Assembly (NCBI GenBank): GCA_963728835.1
Contig: CAVSKZ010000002.1
Coordinates: forward strand, 62,001 to 126,000
Source: VRUE01 sp963728835
GTDB taxonomy: Bacteria; Actinomycetota; Thermoleophilia; Solirubrobacterales; 70-9
Reading direction: 5' to 3'
DNA: 64,000 nt
The translations under genes and the position numbers were made by a program. A model generated the notes under the pieces. The model was not told the DNA's origin. It did not search any database and worked only from the letters and a program-made list of their open reading frames with translations. Shown here piece by piece: positions 56,542-64,000 of this stretch; the first letter of the stretch is position 1; each line of letters starts with the position of its first letter.

Positions 56542-56569
56542 GCCTCGGGGGGAGATAGCCTGCGGGCCG

Positions 56570-57973
56570 ATGGCGAACCGCGACGGAAACCGCTCCGCCG
56601 AGGCCGCGGACGTGCTGGCGATCTTCGGCATCACCGGCGACCTGGCGAGGAAAATGACCTTCCGGGCGCTCTACAAGCTCGAGGAGCGCGGCAAGCTCGA
56701 CTGCCCGATCGTCGGAGTGGCGATCGACGAGTGGTCGACCGACCAGCTGCGCGAGCACGCCGGCAAGGCGATCGCGGCGACCGTCGGCGACCCCGACGAG
56801 GACGTCTTCGGCCGGCTCGCCGCCCGCCTCTCCTACGTCCAGGGCGATTACGGCGATCCGAAGACCTTCGAGCGGGTCGCCGAGGCAATGGGCGACGCGA
56901 AGCGGCCGGTCTTCTACCTCGAGATCCCGCCCTCGCTCTTCTCGACCGTGGTCAAGGGGCTCGGCGACGCCGGGCTCACGGAGAACGCCCACGTCGTGAT
57001 CGAGAAGCCGTTCGGCCATGACCTCGAGTCGGCGCGGGCGCTCAACGCGACCCTCTGCGAAGCCCTCGACGAGCACCAGATCCTCCGCATCGACCATTAC
57101 CTCGGCAAGGAGCCGGTGATGGACATCGCCTACCTGCGCTTTGCCAACTCGGTGCTGGAGCCGGTCTGGAACAAGGAGCACGTCTCCCACGTGCAGATGA
57201 CGATCGCCGAGGACTTCGGCGTCGACGACCGCGGCCGCTTCTACGACGCGGTGGGAGCGATGCGGGACGTGATCCAGAACCACGCGCTGCAGGTGCTCGC
57301 CCTGGTCGCGATGGGGCCGCCGACCGGCAACCACCCGGACTCGGTGCGCGACAAGAAGCTGGAACTCTTCAAGGCGACGCGAGCGGCGGACCCCGAGCGC
57401 TACGTTCGCGGCCAGTACGACGGCTTCCTCGACGTCGCCGACGTCGAGCCCGGCTCCACAACCGAGACCTTCGCCGCGGTCGAGCTGGCGATCGACAACT
57501 GGCGCTGGAGCGGCGTGCCCTTCTTCATCCGAGCCGGCAAGAACCTGCCGGTGAAGGCCTCCGAGGTGACCGTGACCTTCAAGCGCCCGCCGAAGCTCGG
57601 CGTCGGCCCCGGCAAGCAGCCCGACCCCAACCGGATGACCGTGCGGATCGAGCCCACCCCCGGCGCCCGCATGCGCCTCTTCGCCAAGCAGGCCGGCGAG
57701 GAGGCATTCGAGCCGGCCGACCTCGAGGTCCTCTTCGAGAAAGTCCCGGGCGAGGAGCCCGAGCCCTACGAGCGGCTGCTCGGCGACGCGATCGCGGGTC
57801 GCCACCAGCTCTTCACCCGTCAGGACACGGTCGAAGAGACCTGGCGGATCGTGCAGCCCCTGCTCGACGAACCGGGGCCCGTGCACGCCTACGCGCCGGG
57901 GACCTGGGGGCCGGTCGAGGCCGAGAAGCTGACCCGCGGCATCTGCCAGTGGTCGGAGCCCTGGCTGCCCTAG
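56570..57973 (+). CDS. zwf: Glucose-6-phosphate dehydrogenase
   Basis: A 467-residue enzyme at the entry of the oxidative pentose-phosphate pathway. Nucleotide loop IFGITGDLARKM, active-site RIDHYLGKEPVMD, and blocks VIEKPFGHDLESA and VPFFIRAGKNLPVKASEV are standard. Intact and full length. The stop codon lies inside a terminator hairpin shared with the convergent gene. Confidence 0.95.
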   Translation: MANRDGNRSAEAADVLAIFGITGDLARKMTFRALYKLEERGKLDCPIVGVAIDEWSTDQLREHAGKAIAATVGDPDEDVFGRLAARLSYVQGDYGDPKTFERVAEAMGDAKRPVFYLEIPPSLFSTVVKGLGDAGLTENAHVVIEKPFGHDLESARALNATLCEALDEHQILRIDHYLGKEPVMDIAYLRFANSVLEPVWNKEHVSHVQMTIAEDFGVDDRGRFYDAVGAMRDVIQNHALQVLALVAMGPPTGNHPDSVRDKKLELFKATRAADPERYVRGQYDGFLDVADVEPGSTTETFAAVELAIDNWRWSGVPFFIRAGKNLPVKASEVTVTFKRPPKLGVGPGKQPDPNRMTVRIEPTPGARMRLFAKQAGEEAFEPADLEVLFEKVPGEEPEPYERLLGDAIAGRHQLFTRQDTVEETWRIVQPLLDEPGPVHAYAPGTWGPVEAEKLTRGICQWSEPWLP

Positions 57974-57992
57974 GGGAGGGACAGCCAGGGCT
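57957..57992. terminator. Hairpin overlapping the zwf stop
   Basis: AGCCCTGGCTG (57,957-57,967) pairs perfectly with CAGCCAGGGCT (57,982-57,992). The left arm encodes the last residues of Zwf. Serves both zwf and the convergent gene ending at 58,002. Confidence 0.7.
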
Positions 57993-58001
57993 GAATGAGA
58001 C

Positions 58002-58547
58002 CTATCGGTCCGTGCGCCGTGCCGTCAGGCCGTCGAGGACCACCTCGACCGGCGAGCGATGCGTGCCGTTCTTGCCGGCCGCCTCACGGGTCTGCTGCAA
58101 CTCTGAGGCAAGCCGGCCCATCTGGGCGCCGAAGCTGCCGACCTCCTTCGCGGCCCTGGCGAGGTCCTGCGAGCGGACCTTGACCTGAGGGCGCCGCGAA
58201 AGGGCCTTTGCCCCGACCCCGTGGCGGCGGGCCTGACGAGCGCCCAGCACGAGCCCTCCGGCCGCACCGGCAAGCGCCGCGCCGCCGGCCACGAGCGGCA
58301 CCTTCGCCTTGCTCACCGCACCGCCGACGGCGTGGCCGGCGTCCTTTGCGGTCTCCTCGACCGTGTGCCGGGCGGTCTCGATTCGCCCGGACCCGTTCGA
58401 CGACGATTTGCTGCGGCTCTGGGAACGCGAGGCCCCCGTGGCCGTTTTGCGGGATTTCGCCGCAGGCGATTTGCTCGCTTTGCCGGTCGAGCCGCGCGAA
58501 CGCGGTTTCGGTTTCTGGCGCGCTTTCGCTTTCGTTTTCTGAGCCAT
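58002..58547 (-). CDS. Basic histone-tail-like protein with glycine-rich hydrophobic segment
   Basis: A 181-residue protein, AGGAGGAAAG upstream of ATG 58547. Residues 1-55 are almost entirely Lys, Arg, Ser, Ala and Gly (KTKAKARQKPKPRSRG), like the tails of mycobacterial HU/HupB or histone H1. Then comes a Gly/Ala hydrophobic stretch (VPLVAGGAALAGAAGGLVLG) and a helical region. It may tether DNA or nucleoid to the membrane. Family not recognised. Confidence 0.65.
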   Translation of the reverse strand: MAQKTKAKARQKPKPRSRGSTGKASKSPAAKSRKTATGASRSQSRSKSSSNGSGRIETARHTVEETAKDAGHAVGGAVSKAKVPLVAGGAALAGAAGGLVLGARQARRHGVGAKALSRRPQVKVRSQDLARAAKEVGSFGAQMGRLASELQQTREAAGKNGTHRSPVEVVLDGLTARRTDR

Positions 58548-58564
58548 CTTTCCTCCTGGTCTTC

Positions 58565-58840
58565 CTAGTTGTTCCTGTCGAGCTCCCGCTCGCGCTTCTC
58601 GGCGCGCTCCTCGTCGAGCTCCGCCTCGACCTGCGCCCGCTTCGCCTGCTCCTCGGCGATCGCGGCCTCGGTGCGCCGCTCCTCGGCCCTCTCGCGATGG
58701 TGGCGTGCGTCGTCCCGCGTAGCGGCGGACTGCATGTGGCCAAGCTCGCGGCGACTACGGGCACGCCGGGCAACCGAGACCACAATCGCAAGGACGATCA
58801 GGGCGCCTATGACTATGGCGACGATTGCAAGGGTGGACAT
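58565..58840 (-). CDS. Small membrane-anchored coiled-coil protein
   Basis: A 91-residue protein with AAAGGAGGTAGCG before ATG 58840. One N-terminal helix (LAIVAIVIGALIVLAIVVSV) is followed by a highly charged coiled coil (RERAEERRTEAAIAEEQAKR). Lies 17 bases upstream of the basic protein gene, so probably an operon. Function unknown. Confidence 0.68.
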   Translation of the reverse strand: MSTLAIVAIVIGALIVLAIVVSVARRARSRRELGHMQSAATRDDARHHRERAEERRTEAAIAEEQAKRAQVEAELDEERAEKRERELDRNN

Positions 58841-58972
58841 CGCTACCTCCTTTTACATTGAGGGACTCTCCTAAGTGCCCTGTGAGCGGAAATCGAAACC
58901 GGGCACGGTCTTTCCGCAAAGTCGTCAGGCGCGGCCCCGCGCGACATCCACCCGGGCGCATAGCCTCGTTGG

Positions 58973-60532
58973 ATGCTCACCACAGGCACACGTGCGGACG
59001 AGCTGCTGGGGAGGCTCGGCTTCTCCAGCTGGCGACCCGGGCAGCGCGAGGCGGTCGAGGCCGCGCTGGAAGAGAGGGACTCGCTGATAGTGATGCCGAC
59101 CGGCGGCGGCAAGAGCCTCTGCTACCAGCTGCCGGGGCTGGCGACCGAGGATCTGACGATCGTGGTCAGCCCGCTGATCGCGCTGATCAACGACCAGTGG
59201 CAGCGGCTGACCGCGGCCGGGCACCCGGTGGCGATGATCTCCTCGGGGATGAGCGCCGAGGCGGCGCGGGCGGCGCTCGAACAGGTCCGTGGCGGCGCGG
59301 CGCGGATCGTCTACTGCTCGCCGGAGCGCTTCGCTTCGACCGCCTTCCTCGACGCGCTCGCGCCGCGGCGCATTGACCTGCTCGCCGTCGACGAGGCGCA
59401 CTGCGTCTCGGAGTGGGGGCACGACTTCCGCCCCGACTACCTGCGCCTGCCCGAGATCGCCGAGCGGCTCGGCCGCCCGACGGTGATGGCCTGCACGGCG
59501 ACGGCGACCAAGGCCGTGGCGGCGGAGATCGTCTCCCGCTTCGGCCTGCGCCAGCCGCTCCAGGTGCGCTCCGGGTTCGACCGGCCCAACCTCTCCTTCG
59601 ACGTCGTGCCGCTGGAGGGCAAGGGCTCCAAGGCGCGCCGCCTAGCCCTGCTTGAGGCCGGGCTCGGGGACCTCGCCAACCGCCCGGCGATCGTCTACTG
59701 CGGCACCCGGCGCGACACCGACGAGCTTGCCCAGCACCTGCGCGAGCGGGGGCTGCGGGCGCTCGCCTACCACGCCGGGATCGAGGCCGAGGGCCGCAGC
59801 GCCGCCCAGGCGAGCTTCATGAGCGGCGAGACCGAGATCGTCGTCGCCACCAACGCCTTCGGCATGGGCGTCGACAAGGCCGACGTGCGCTCGGTCTGGC
59901 ACATGACGATCCCGACCAGCCTCGAGGCCTACTACCAGGAGGCAGGCAGGGCGGGGCGCGACGGGCTGCCGGCGCGGGCGGTGCTGCTGGCGATGAAAGC
60001 GGATCTCGGCCGGCTGGTCCGCTTCAACGAGCAGCGCAGCGGCGACCCCGAGCTGGCGATCGCCCGCGAGCGCGGCTGGCGCGACTACCGCACGATCAAG
60101 TCGTTCGTCTACTCCGAGCGTTGCCGGCGGCGCAGCGTGCTCGACCACTTCGGCGACCGCGAGGCGGGCCGGCCGCTGGACCGCTGCTGCGACTTCTGCG
60201 ACCCGGTCGAGTGGCTGCCCGACCCGGAGACGATCGCGGTGCGACCGCCGCGGCGAGCGAAGACCGCGGCGGCGCCCCCAGTCGACCTCTCCGAGGCCGA
60301 CGCGCCGCTGTTCGAGCAGCTGAAGGCCTGGCGGCTGAAGGCCGCCGAGGGCAAGCCCGCCTACACCGTCGCCCACAACACGACGCTGACCGCGATCGCC
60401 GCAGCCCGCCCCGCCGACGAGCGCAGCCTCGCCGCGATCCGCGGCATCGGCCCCAGCTTCATCGCCAAGCACGGACCCGACGTGCTCGAGATCGTCGCCG
60501 GCAGCGGATCGATCGCCGCATCCGAGTGTTAG
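58973..60532 (+). CDS. recQ: RecQ-type ATP-dependent DNA helicase
   Basis: A 519-residue 3'-5' helicase. Motifs in order: FSSWRPGQREAVEAAL (motif 0), MPTGGGKSLCYQLP (Walker A), VSPLIALINDQ, VDEAHCVSEWGHDFRPDY (DEAH), ACTATATKAV, VVATNAFGMGVDKADVR, HMTIPTSLEAYYQEAGRAGRDG. Zinc-binding cysteines SERCRRRS and RCCDFCD follow, then a C-terminal HRDC domain (VAHNTTLTAIAAARP, LAAIRGIGPSFIAKHG). Complete. Confidence 0.95.
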   Translation: MLTTGTRADELLGRLGFSSWRPGQREAVEAALEERDSLIVMPTGGGKSLCYQLPGLATEDLTIVVSPLIALINDQWQRLTAAGHPVAMISSGMSAEAARAALEQVRGGAARIVYCSPERFASTAFLDALAPRRIDLLAVDEAHCVSEWGHDFRPDYLRLPEIAERLGRPTVMACTATATKAVAAEIVSRFGLRQPLQVRSGFDRPNLSFDVVPLEGKGSKARRLALLEAGLGDLANRPAIVYCGTRRDTDELAQHLRERGLRALAYHAGIEAEGRSAAQASFMSGETEIVVATNAFGMGVDKADVRSVWHMTIPTSLEAYYQEAGRAGRDGLPARAVLLAMKADLGRLVRFNEQRSGDPELAIARERGWRDYRTIKSFVYSERCRRRSVLDHFGDREAGRPLDRCCDFCDPVEWLPDPETIAVRPPRRAKTAAAPPVDLSEADAPLFEQLKAWRLKAAEGKPAYTVAHNTTLTAIAAARPADERSLAAIRGIGPSFIAKHGPDVLEIVAGSGSIAASEC

Positions 60533-60645
60533 GGGCACACGTCTCACGTTCTCTCCCGCCGGCGGGCCAGGTCAACTAACACCTCCGATTCGGGCCTGCC
60601 GGCGGGCAGGGACCGCTACCTTGGCGGTCGAATCAAGCCGGACGC

Positions 60646-61875
60646 ATGCACCGAACGCGAAAGCCAACGGCACCAGGAGGGATTGGCGAAACCCCCGCGC
60701 ACGTCCAGCGGCGGCGGACACTGCGCGGTACTGCGTCCTCAGTCGGCCAAATAGCGCTGCTATTTGGCCTCCCTGCGTCCTTGTCCCGCTTGGTCCGGCG
60801 CTCGCTGGTCCGCCCACGCGAGTTTCGCCAATCCCTCCTAATCGCGCTGGCCGCGGTTCTGATCGGCCTGGCCGCGGCGGCCGACGCCGAGGCCGGGGCG
60901 CTGCTGCCCAAGGGCAAGAAGGTGTTCTTCGGGGTCAGCGACACCGGAGACTCGGCTGACTTCGGCCAGTTCAGCACGGCGCTGCGCAAGCACCCGGCGC
61001 TGATCGAGACCTTTCGCACCTGGGGCTCGGACTTCCCCGAGTCGATCGAACGCTGGCAGGAGGCTCGGGCCCGCCCGGTCCTGCACTTCACCACCGCCGA
61101 CCCAGGCGACGGCCACGAGCTGATCAGCCCGCGCTCGATCGCCCAGGGCTACGGCGACGAGTACCTGATCCGGCTCAACCGGCTCTTCTGGGAGAAGAAG
61201 ATGCCCGCCTACCTGCGACCGATGGGCGAGCCCAACCGCTGTCTCAACGTCTACGCCTCATACGACTGCGAGGGCAATGCCCGCGACGCCGCCCACAAGC
61301 CCCGCTGGTACCGGCTCGCCTTCCGTCGCATGTACGTGATCCTGCACGGCGGTGGCAAGCGACGGCAGATCAACCGGCGCCTGGCGATGGCCGGGGTCGC
61401 GCCGCTGAAAAGCTCCCAGGCAGGTCTGCCGCGGGCGCCGATCGCGGTGATCTGGAGCACGCTGCCGGCCGGCTCGCCGACCGTTCCCCAGAACCGCCCG
61501 CGCCACTTCTACCCGGGCGAGGACTACGTCGACTGGGTCGGCACCGACTTCTACTCCGACAACCAGGACTGGAAGGCGCTCGCCGGCCTCTACCGGCGCT
61601 ATGACAGCAAGCCGTTCGCCCTGCCCGAGTGGGGCGTGGTCGGGGCCGACGACCCGCGCTTCGTGCGGCGCCTGCTCACCTGGGTGGACCGCCATCGTCG
61701 CTGCAAGATGCTCGTCTACTACCAGGACTTCGGCTCCTCCAGCGCCTACCGGATCCAGAACTACCCGTCCAGCCTCGCCGTCCTCGACCGGTGGCTGCAC
61801 CACCCCCGCATCCCTCACTTCGCCCCTAATTTCCCCGTTGCCCCTCCGCCCCCGCCGGGCGGCGTCGCACCTTAG
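60646..61875 (+). CDS. Secreted GH26-like glycoside hydrolase
   Basis: Up to 409 residues. The true start is unclear: ATG 60646 gives a long Arg-rich leader, while TTG 60781 gives a compact signal peptide (EFRQSLLIALAAVLIGLAAA). The mature protein is a TIM-barrel hydrolase resembling GH26 mannanases: FHFTTADPGD-like strand, AYLRPMGEPNRCLNVYA with candidate acid/base Glu, DYVDWVGTDFYSD, and KPFALPEWGVVGADD with candidate nucleophile Glu. The tail is Pro-rich. Its start region lies inside a large inverted repeat. The stop overlaps the convergent gene. Confidence 0.75.
   Translation: MHRTRKPTAPGGIGETPAHVQRRRTLRGTASSVGQIALLFGLPASLSRLVRRSLVRPREFRQSLLIALAAVLIGLAAAADAEAGALLPKGKKVFFGVSDTGDSADFGQFSTALRKHPALIETFRTWGSDFPESIERWQEARARPVLHFTTADPGDGHELISPRSIAQGYGDEYLIRLNRLFWEKKMPAYLRPMGEPNRCLNVYASYDCEGNARDAAHKPRWYRLAFRRMYVILHGGGKRRQINRRLAMAGVAPLKSSQAGLPRAPIAVIWSTLPAGSPTVPQNRPRHFYPGEDYVDWVGTDFYSDNQDWKALAGLYRRYDSKPFALPEWGVVGADDPRFVRRLLTWVDRHRRCKMLVYYQDFGSSSAYRIQNYPSSLAVLDRWLHHPRIPHFAPNFPVAPPPPPGGVAP
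60675..60839. repeat. 165-bp inverted-repeat element at the glycosidase start
   Basis: Perfect 18-bp ends AGGAGGGATTGGCGAAAC (60,675-60,692) and its complement (60,822-60,839). In the centre is a second palindrome GGCCAAATAGC-GCT-GCTATTTGGCC (60,745-60,769). The right end overlaps codons of the signal peptide. Bases 60,533-60,645 hold only short GC-rich palindromes (CCGCCGGCGGG). Confidence 0.8.
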
Positions 61876-63242
61876 CCCTGGCGTCGCTTCTGTCTGGGGT
61901 TGCGCTGGCCCCGCCCCTGCTTGCGCGGCGGCGGGTTCTTCGCCTTCGGTGCCTCGATCCGCCTCGCGACCTCCGCCCTGAGCTTGTAGGGCGCCAGCGC
62001 GGTGATGCTCGAGTAACCGGTGAGGTAGATGCGGCGCCCGTCGGAGATCACCGGCGAGTAGGTGCCGCGCCGGTAGCGGAAGACGCGCCGGCCGCTGCGC
62101 ATCATGTAGCCGCTGGTCGAGGTGTGGGTGAACTCGGCGGCATAGACGATGTCGCCGATCGCCGAGAGGGAACCGATCACCTGGCCGCCGGCCGAGCGGC
62201 TCCAGCGCACGCTGCCGTCCTTGGCGTCGAGCGCGTAGACGTTGCCGTCGAAGGAGCCGATGTAGACGGTCGGCGGGCTGTGGCGGGTGTTGGCGACGGC
62301 GGGGCCGGAGTATGCGTAGCCCCCGGTCGAGTAGCTCCAGGCGAGCGTCCCGTCCTTGCGAGAGAAGCTGTAGACGCGGCTGTCGTTGTTGCCGGCGTAG
62401 ACGCGGCCGAAGGCGACGGCGGGGGTCGAGTAGAACGCCCCGGAGGTGCCGAATCCCGACCCCAGCGACGACGACTGCCATCTGATCCGGCCGGTCTTGG
62501 CGTCGACCGCGCTCATATAGCCGCCGTAGTCGCCGACGTAGAGGGTGCCGCCGTAGTAGGCGGGGGCGGACTTGACCGGGCCGCCGAGGCTCGTCGCCCA
62601 GCGCACGTCGCCGCTGACCGTGCTCAGCGCATAGAGGTTGCCGTCCTCGCAGCCGAAGTAGACCGTGCGGTCGATCACGACCGGCGAGGACTCGACCCGG
62701 CCCGGCAGCGAGCGCTTCCAGATCGTCTTGCCGGTCTTCGCGTCGAGCTTGACGACGTGGCCGGGCACGAGGTTGACGATGAAGAGCCGGTGCTTGTAAT
62801 AGGCGGGCGAGGAGGCGTTGAGGCGGCCGACGCTGCGCCGCCACAGCTCCTTGCCCGTGTCGGCGTCGAGGGCGACGGCGTTGCCGTTGTTGTCGACGAA
62901 GTAGAGCTTGCCGCCGACGAAGATCGGCGGGAACTCGAGCAGCGGCCGGTCCTTGTAGCGCCAGAGCTTGCGGAAGGGGGGTTTCAGGCCCCTGGCCGGC
63001 AGGAAGCGGGTGCGGGCCGGGTTGAGGCCGAAGACCGGCCAGTTGACCGCCTTCGCCTTCGCCTTCGGCGGTTTCTGCGGCTTGAAGGCGACGCTGGAAT
63101 TGTGGACGTCGGGCGGGCGCTTCAGCACCTGGTAGGTGAGGAAGGCGGCGGCGGAGACCGCGAGCACGCCGGCGGCGATGAGGCCGACGGCGATCCCGCG
63201 CCGCGTGTGCCAGAAATGGCTGACGGCGCCCCAAGCGCCCAC
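61872..63242 (-). CDS. Membrane-anchored PQQ-type beta-propeller protein
   Basis: A 456-residue protein; GTG 63242 has TGGAGAA upstream, and longer frames would overlap the neighbour. N-terminal anchor GIAVGLIAAGVLAVSAAAFL. Eight-bladed propeller with repeats such as VALDADTGKELWRRSVG, VKLDAKTGKTIWKRSLPG, YALSTVSGDVRWATSLGG, SAVDAKTGRIRWQSSS and YALDAKDGSVRWSRSAGG. BamB-like or PQQ-binding fold, with no catalytic residues visible. A basic C-terminal tail (RKQGRGQRNPRQKRRQ) ends it. Confidence 0.87.
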   Translation of the reverse strand: MGAWGAVSHFWHTRRGIAVGLIAAGVLAVSAAAFLTYQVLKRPPDVHNSSVAFKPQKPPKAKAKAVNWPVFGLNPARTRFLPARGLKPPFRKLWRYKDRPLLEFPPIFVGGKLYFVDNNGNAVALDADTGKELWRRSVGRLNASSPAYYKHRLFIVNLVPGHVVKLDAKTGKTIWKRSLPGRVESSPVVIDRTVYFGCEDGNLYALSTVSGDVRWATSLGGPVKSAPAYYGGTLYVGDYGGYMSAVDAKTGRIRWQSSSLGSGFGTSGAFYSTPAVAFGRVYAGNNDSRVYSFSRKDGTLAWSYSTGGYAYSGPAVANTRHSPPTVYIGSFDGNVYALDAKDGSVRWSRSAGGQVIGSLSAIGDIVYAAEFTHTSTSGYMMRSGRRVFRYRRGTYSPVISDGRRIYLTGYSSITALAPYKLRAEVARRIEAPKAKNPPPRKQGRGQRNPRQKRRQG

Positions 63243-63265
63243 CAGCGCCGTTCTCCAGAAGCCCT

Positions 63266-64000
63266 TCAGCGGCGCAGCTCCCACATCTCGACGAAGCCGA
63301 GGTCGCGGAATCCGAGGCGCTCGTAGAGGGGCGCACCGGCTCGGGTCGCCTGCAGCGAGGCCGTGGTCTTGCCCGCATCGCGGGCCTGCTCGAGCGCTCG
63401 CTGCATGAGCCAGCTGGCGATCCCGCGACCCCGATGCGCGGGTGGCGTGGCGACGCCGGTGATGCAGCAGTCCTCGCCGACCTCTATCGCTCCGACGCAG
63501 CCCGCCGGCTCGGCGCCGACGAAGGCGCCGTGCCAGCGGATCGAGGTCTCTCCGGCGCCAAGGCATGCGCGGAAGCCGTCAGGGCCATAGCCGTAGGCGA
63601 GGTCGTTGAGCTCGGCGCAGGCGCCCGCACCGATCGGCCCCGGGTCGATGCCGGGCGGGGCCGGCGGAACGGCGCCGAGGTCGGCGAGCTCCATCGCCAT
63701 CGCCCGCGGTTCGGCGTCGAGGGCGTGGCCGCGGGAGGCGAGGAGGCGAGCGGTCTCGCGGTCGGAGTCGGGGACCCAGACCGTCCAGGCCCGCACCCCG
63801 TGGGACTCGTAGAGGGCTGCCAGCGTGTCGACCTCGCCGGCCAGCGCGGCCGGGTCGTCATAGAAGACGCTGTTGAAGAGCGAGCGCTGCGGGGATGCCG
63901 GCACGACCGAGGCGATCAGGCCCTCGCGCCGGATCAGGATCGAGTCCGGCGCGCCGCTGCCGAACGCCTCCACCTCGTCGCGGACGCCCTCGACGGCGCG
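63266..64000 (-). CDS. GNAT-family N-acetyltransferase (partial at right edge)
   Basis: Reading frame open to the window edge; GTG 63973 is the first candidate start but upstream codons are also open. The acetyl-CoA site is GVATPPAHRGRGIASWLMQR (V-x-P-x-x-R-G-x-G-x-A), followed by ASLQATRAGAPLYERLGF. The N-terminal part resembles other two-lobed GNATs. Substrate unknown. Confidence 0.87.
   Translation of the reverse strand, partial: RAVEGVRDEVEAFGSGAPDSILIRREGLIASVVPASPQRSLFNSVFYDDPAALAGEVDTLAALYESHGVRAWTVWVPDSDRETARLLASRGHALDAEPRAMAMELADLGAVPPAPPGIDPGPIGAGACAELNDLAYGYGPDGFRACLGAGETSIRWHGAFVGAEPAGCVGAIEVGEDCCITGVATPPAHRGRGIASWLMQRALEQARDAGKTTASLQATRAGAPLYERLGFRDLGFVEMWELRR

Overview
The window reads as about 64 kb of a high-GC actinobacterial chromosome. 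Gene content and protein style (SCO6880/VirB4-type conjugation genes, helix-turn-helix proteins with long C-terminal tails, a fused transaldolase-phosphoglucose isomerase, PQQ and PD40 propellers) suggest the Thermoleophilia/Solirubrobacterales. That placement is inference from recognisable families, not from a marker tree.

Bases 1 to about 28,930 are the right-hand part of an integrative and conjugative element (ICE). It ends against the 3' end of a tRNA-Ser(CGA) gene (28,933-29,019). From left to right it carries: a plus-strand type IV secretion block (TrbL/VirB6-like, SCO6880-like, VirB4-like, VirD4 coupling protein, a basic membrane protein and a secreted protein; 1-7,770); an AT-richer cargo island on the minus strand (a repeat-rich exported protein, a 45-residue membrane protein, a lipoprotein and a 1,824-residue RHS/YD-repeat protein; 7,793-14,759); a MobF relaxase-helicase (15,034-18,270); then a minus-strand DNA-handling module (DUF4326, SSB-like, SSB, ArdC-like, DUF3072-like, small zinc protein, ParB, zinc-ribbon protein, DprA). 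A stack of winged-helix and XRE regulators fills 25,961-28,733. No integrase is visible, so it should lie outside the left edge. Five genes of the DNA-handling module each have a nested inverted repeat in their 5' leader. Its arms change sequence from copy to copy while pairing is kept. This is the best candidate in the window for an undescribed element.

From 29,086 on the DNA is chromosomal: a PilZ-containing processive glycosyltransferase, a cation-diffusion transporter, a ChrA transporter, tRNA-Ser(GGA), tadA, a subtilase, a universal stress protein, a metallo-beta-lactamase-fold hydrolase, a large GT-C-like membrane protein, and a divergent pair for fatty-acid desaturation and cyclopropanation. 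A sugar-phosphate and respiration block follows. One probable operon runs transketolase, Tal-Pgi fusion, cydA, cydB and a HAD phosphatase. A Ser/Thr kinase with a C-terminal propeller, a PD40 protein, an FHA regulator, rpiA, a nucleotidyltransferase toxin/antitoxin pair, pgl, gnd and zwf come next, so nearly the whole pentose-phosphate pathway is encoded within 14 kb. The right end holds two small basic or coiled-coil proteins, recQ, a GH26-like secreted glycosidase, a PQQ propeller and a partial GNAT.

Many genes are split by single-base frame changes: ICE trbL, relaxase and ardC; chromosomal glycosyltransferases, cydA, tal-pgi, tkt, the kinase gene and rpiA. Where flanking protein sequence lets me place the change it is nearly always one extra base, often next to CTCG/CGAG. 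Because core metabolic genes are hit and the density peaks at 43-53 kb, I treat these mostly as sequence errors. Affected genes are annotated end to end.
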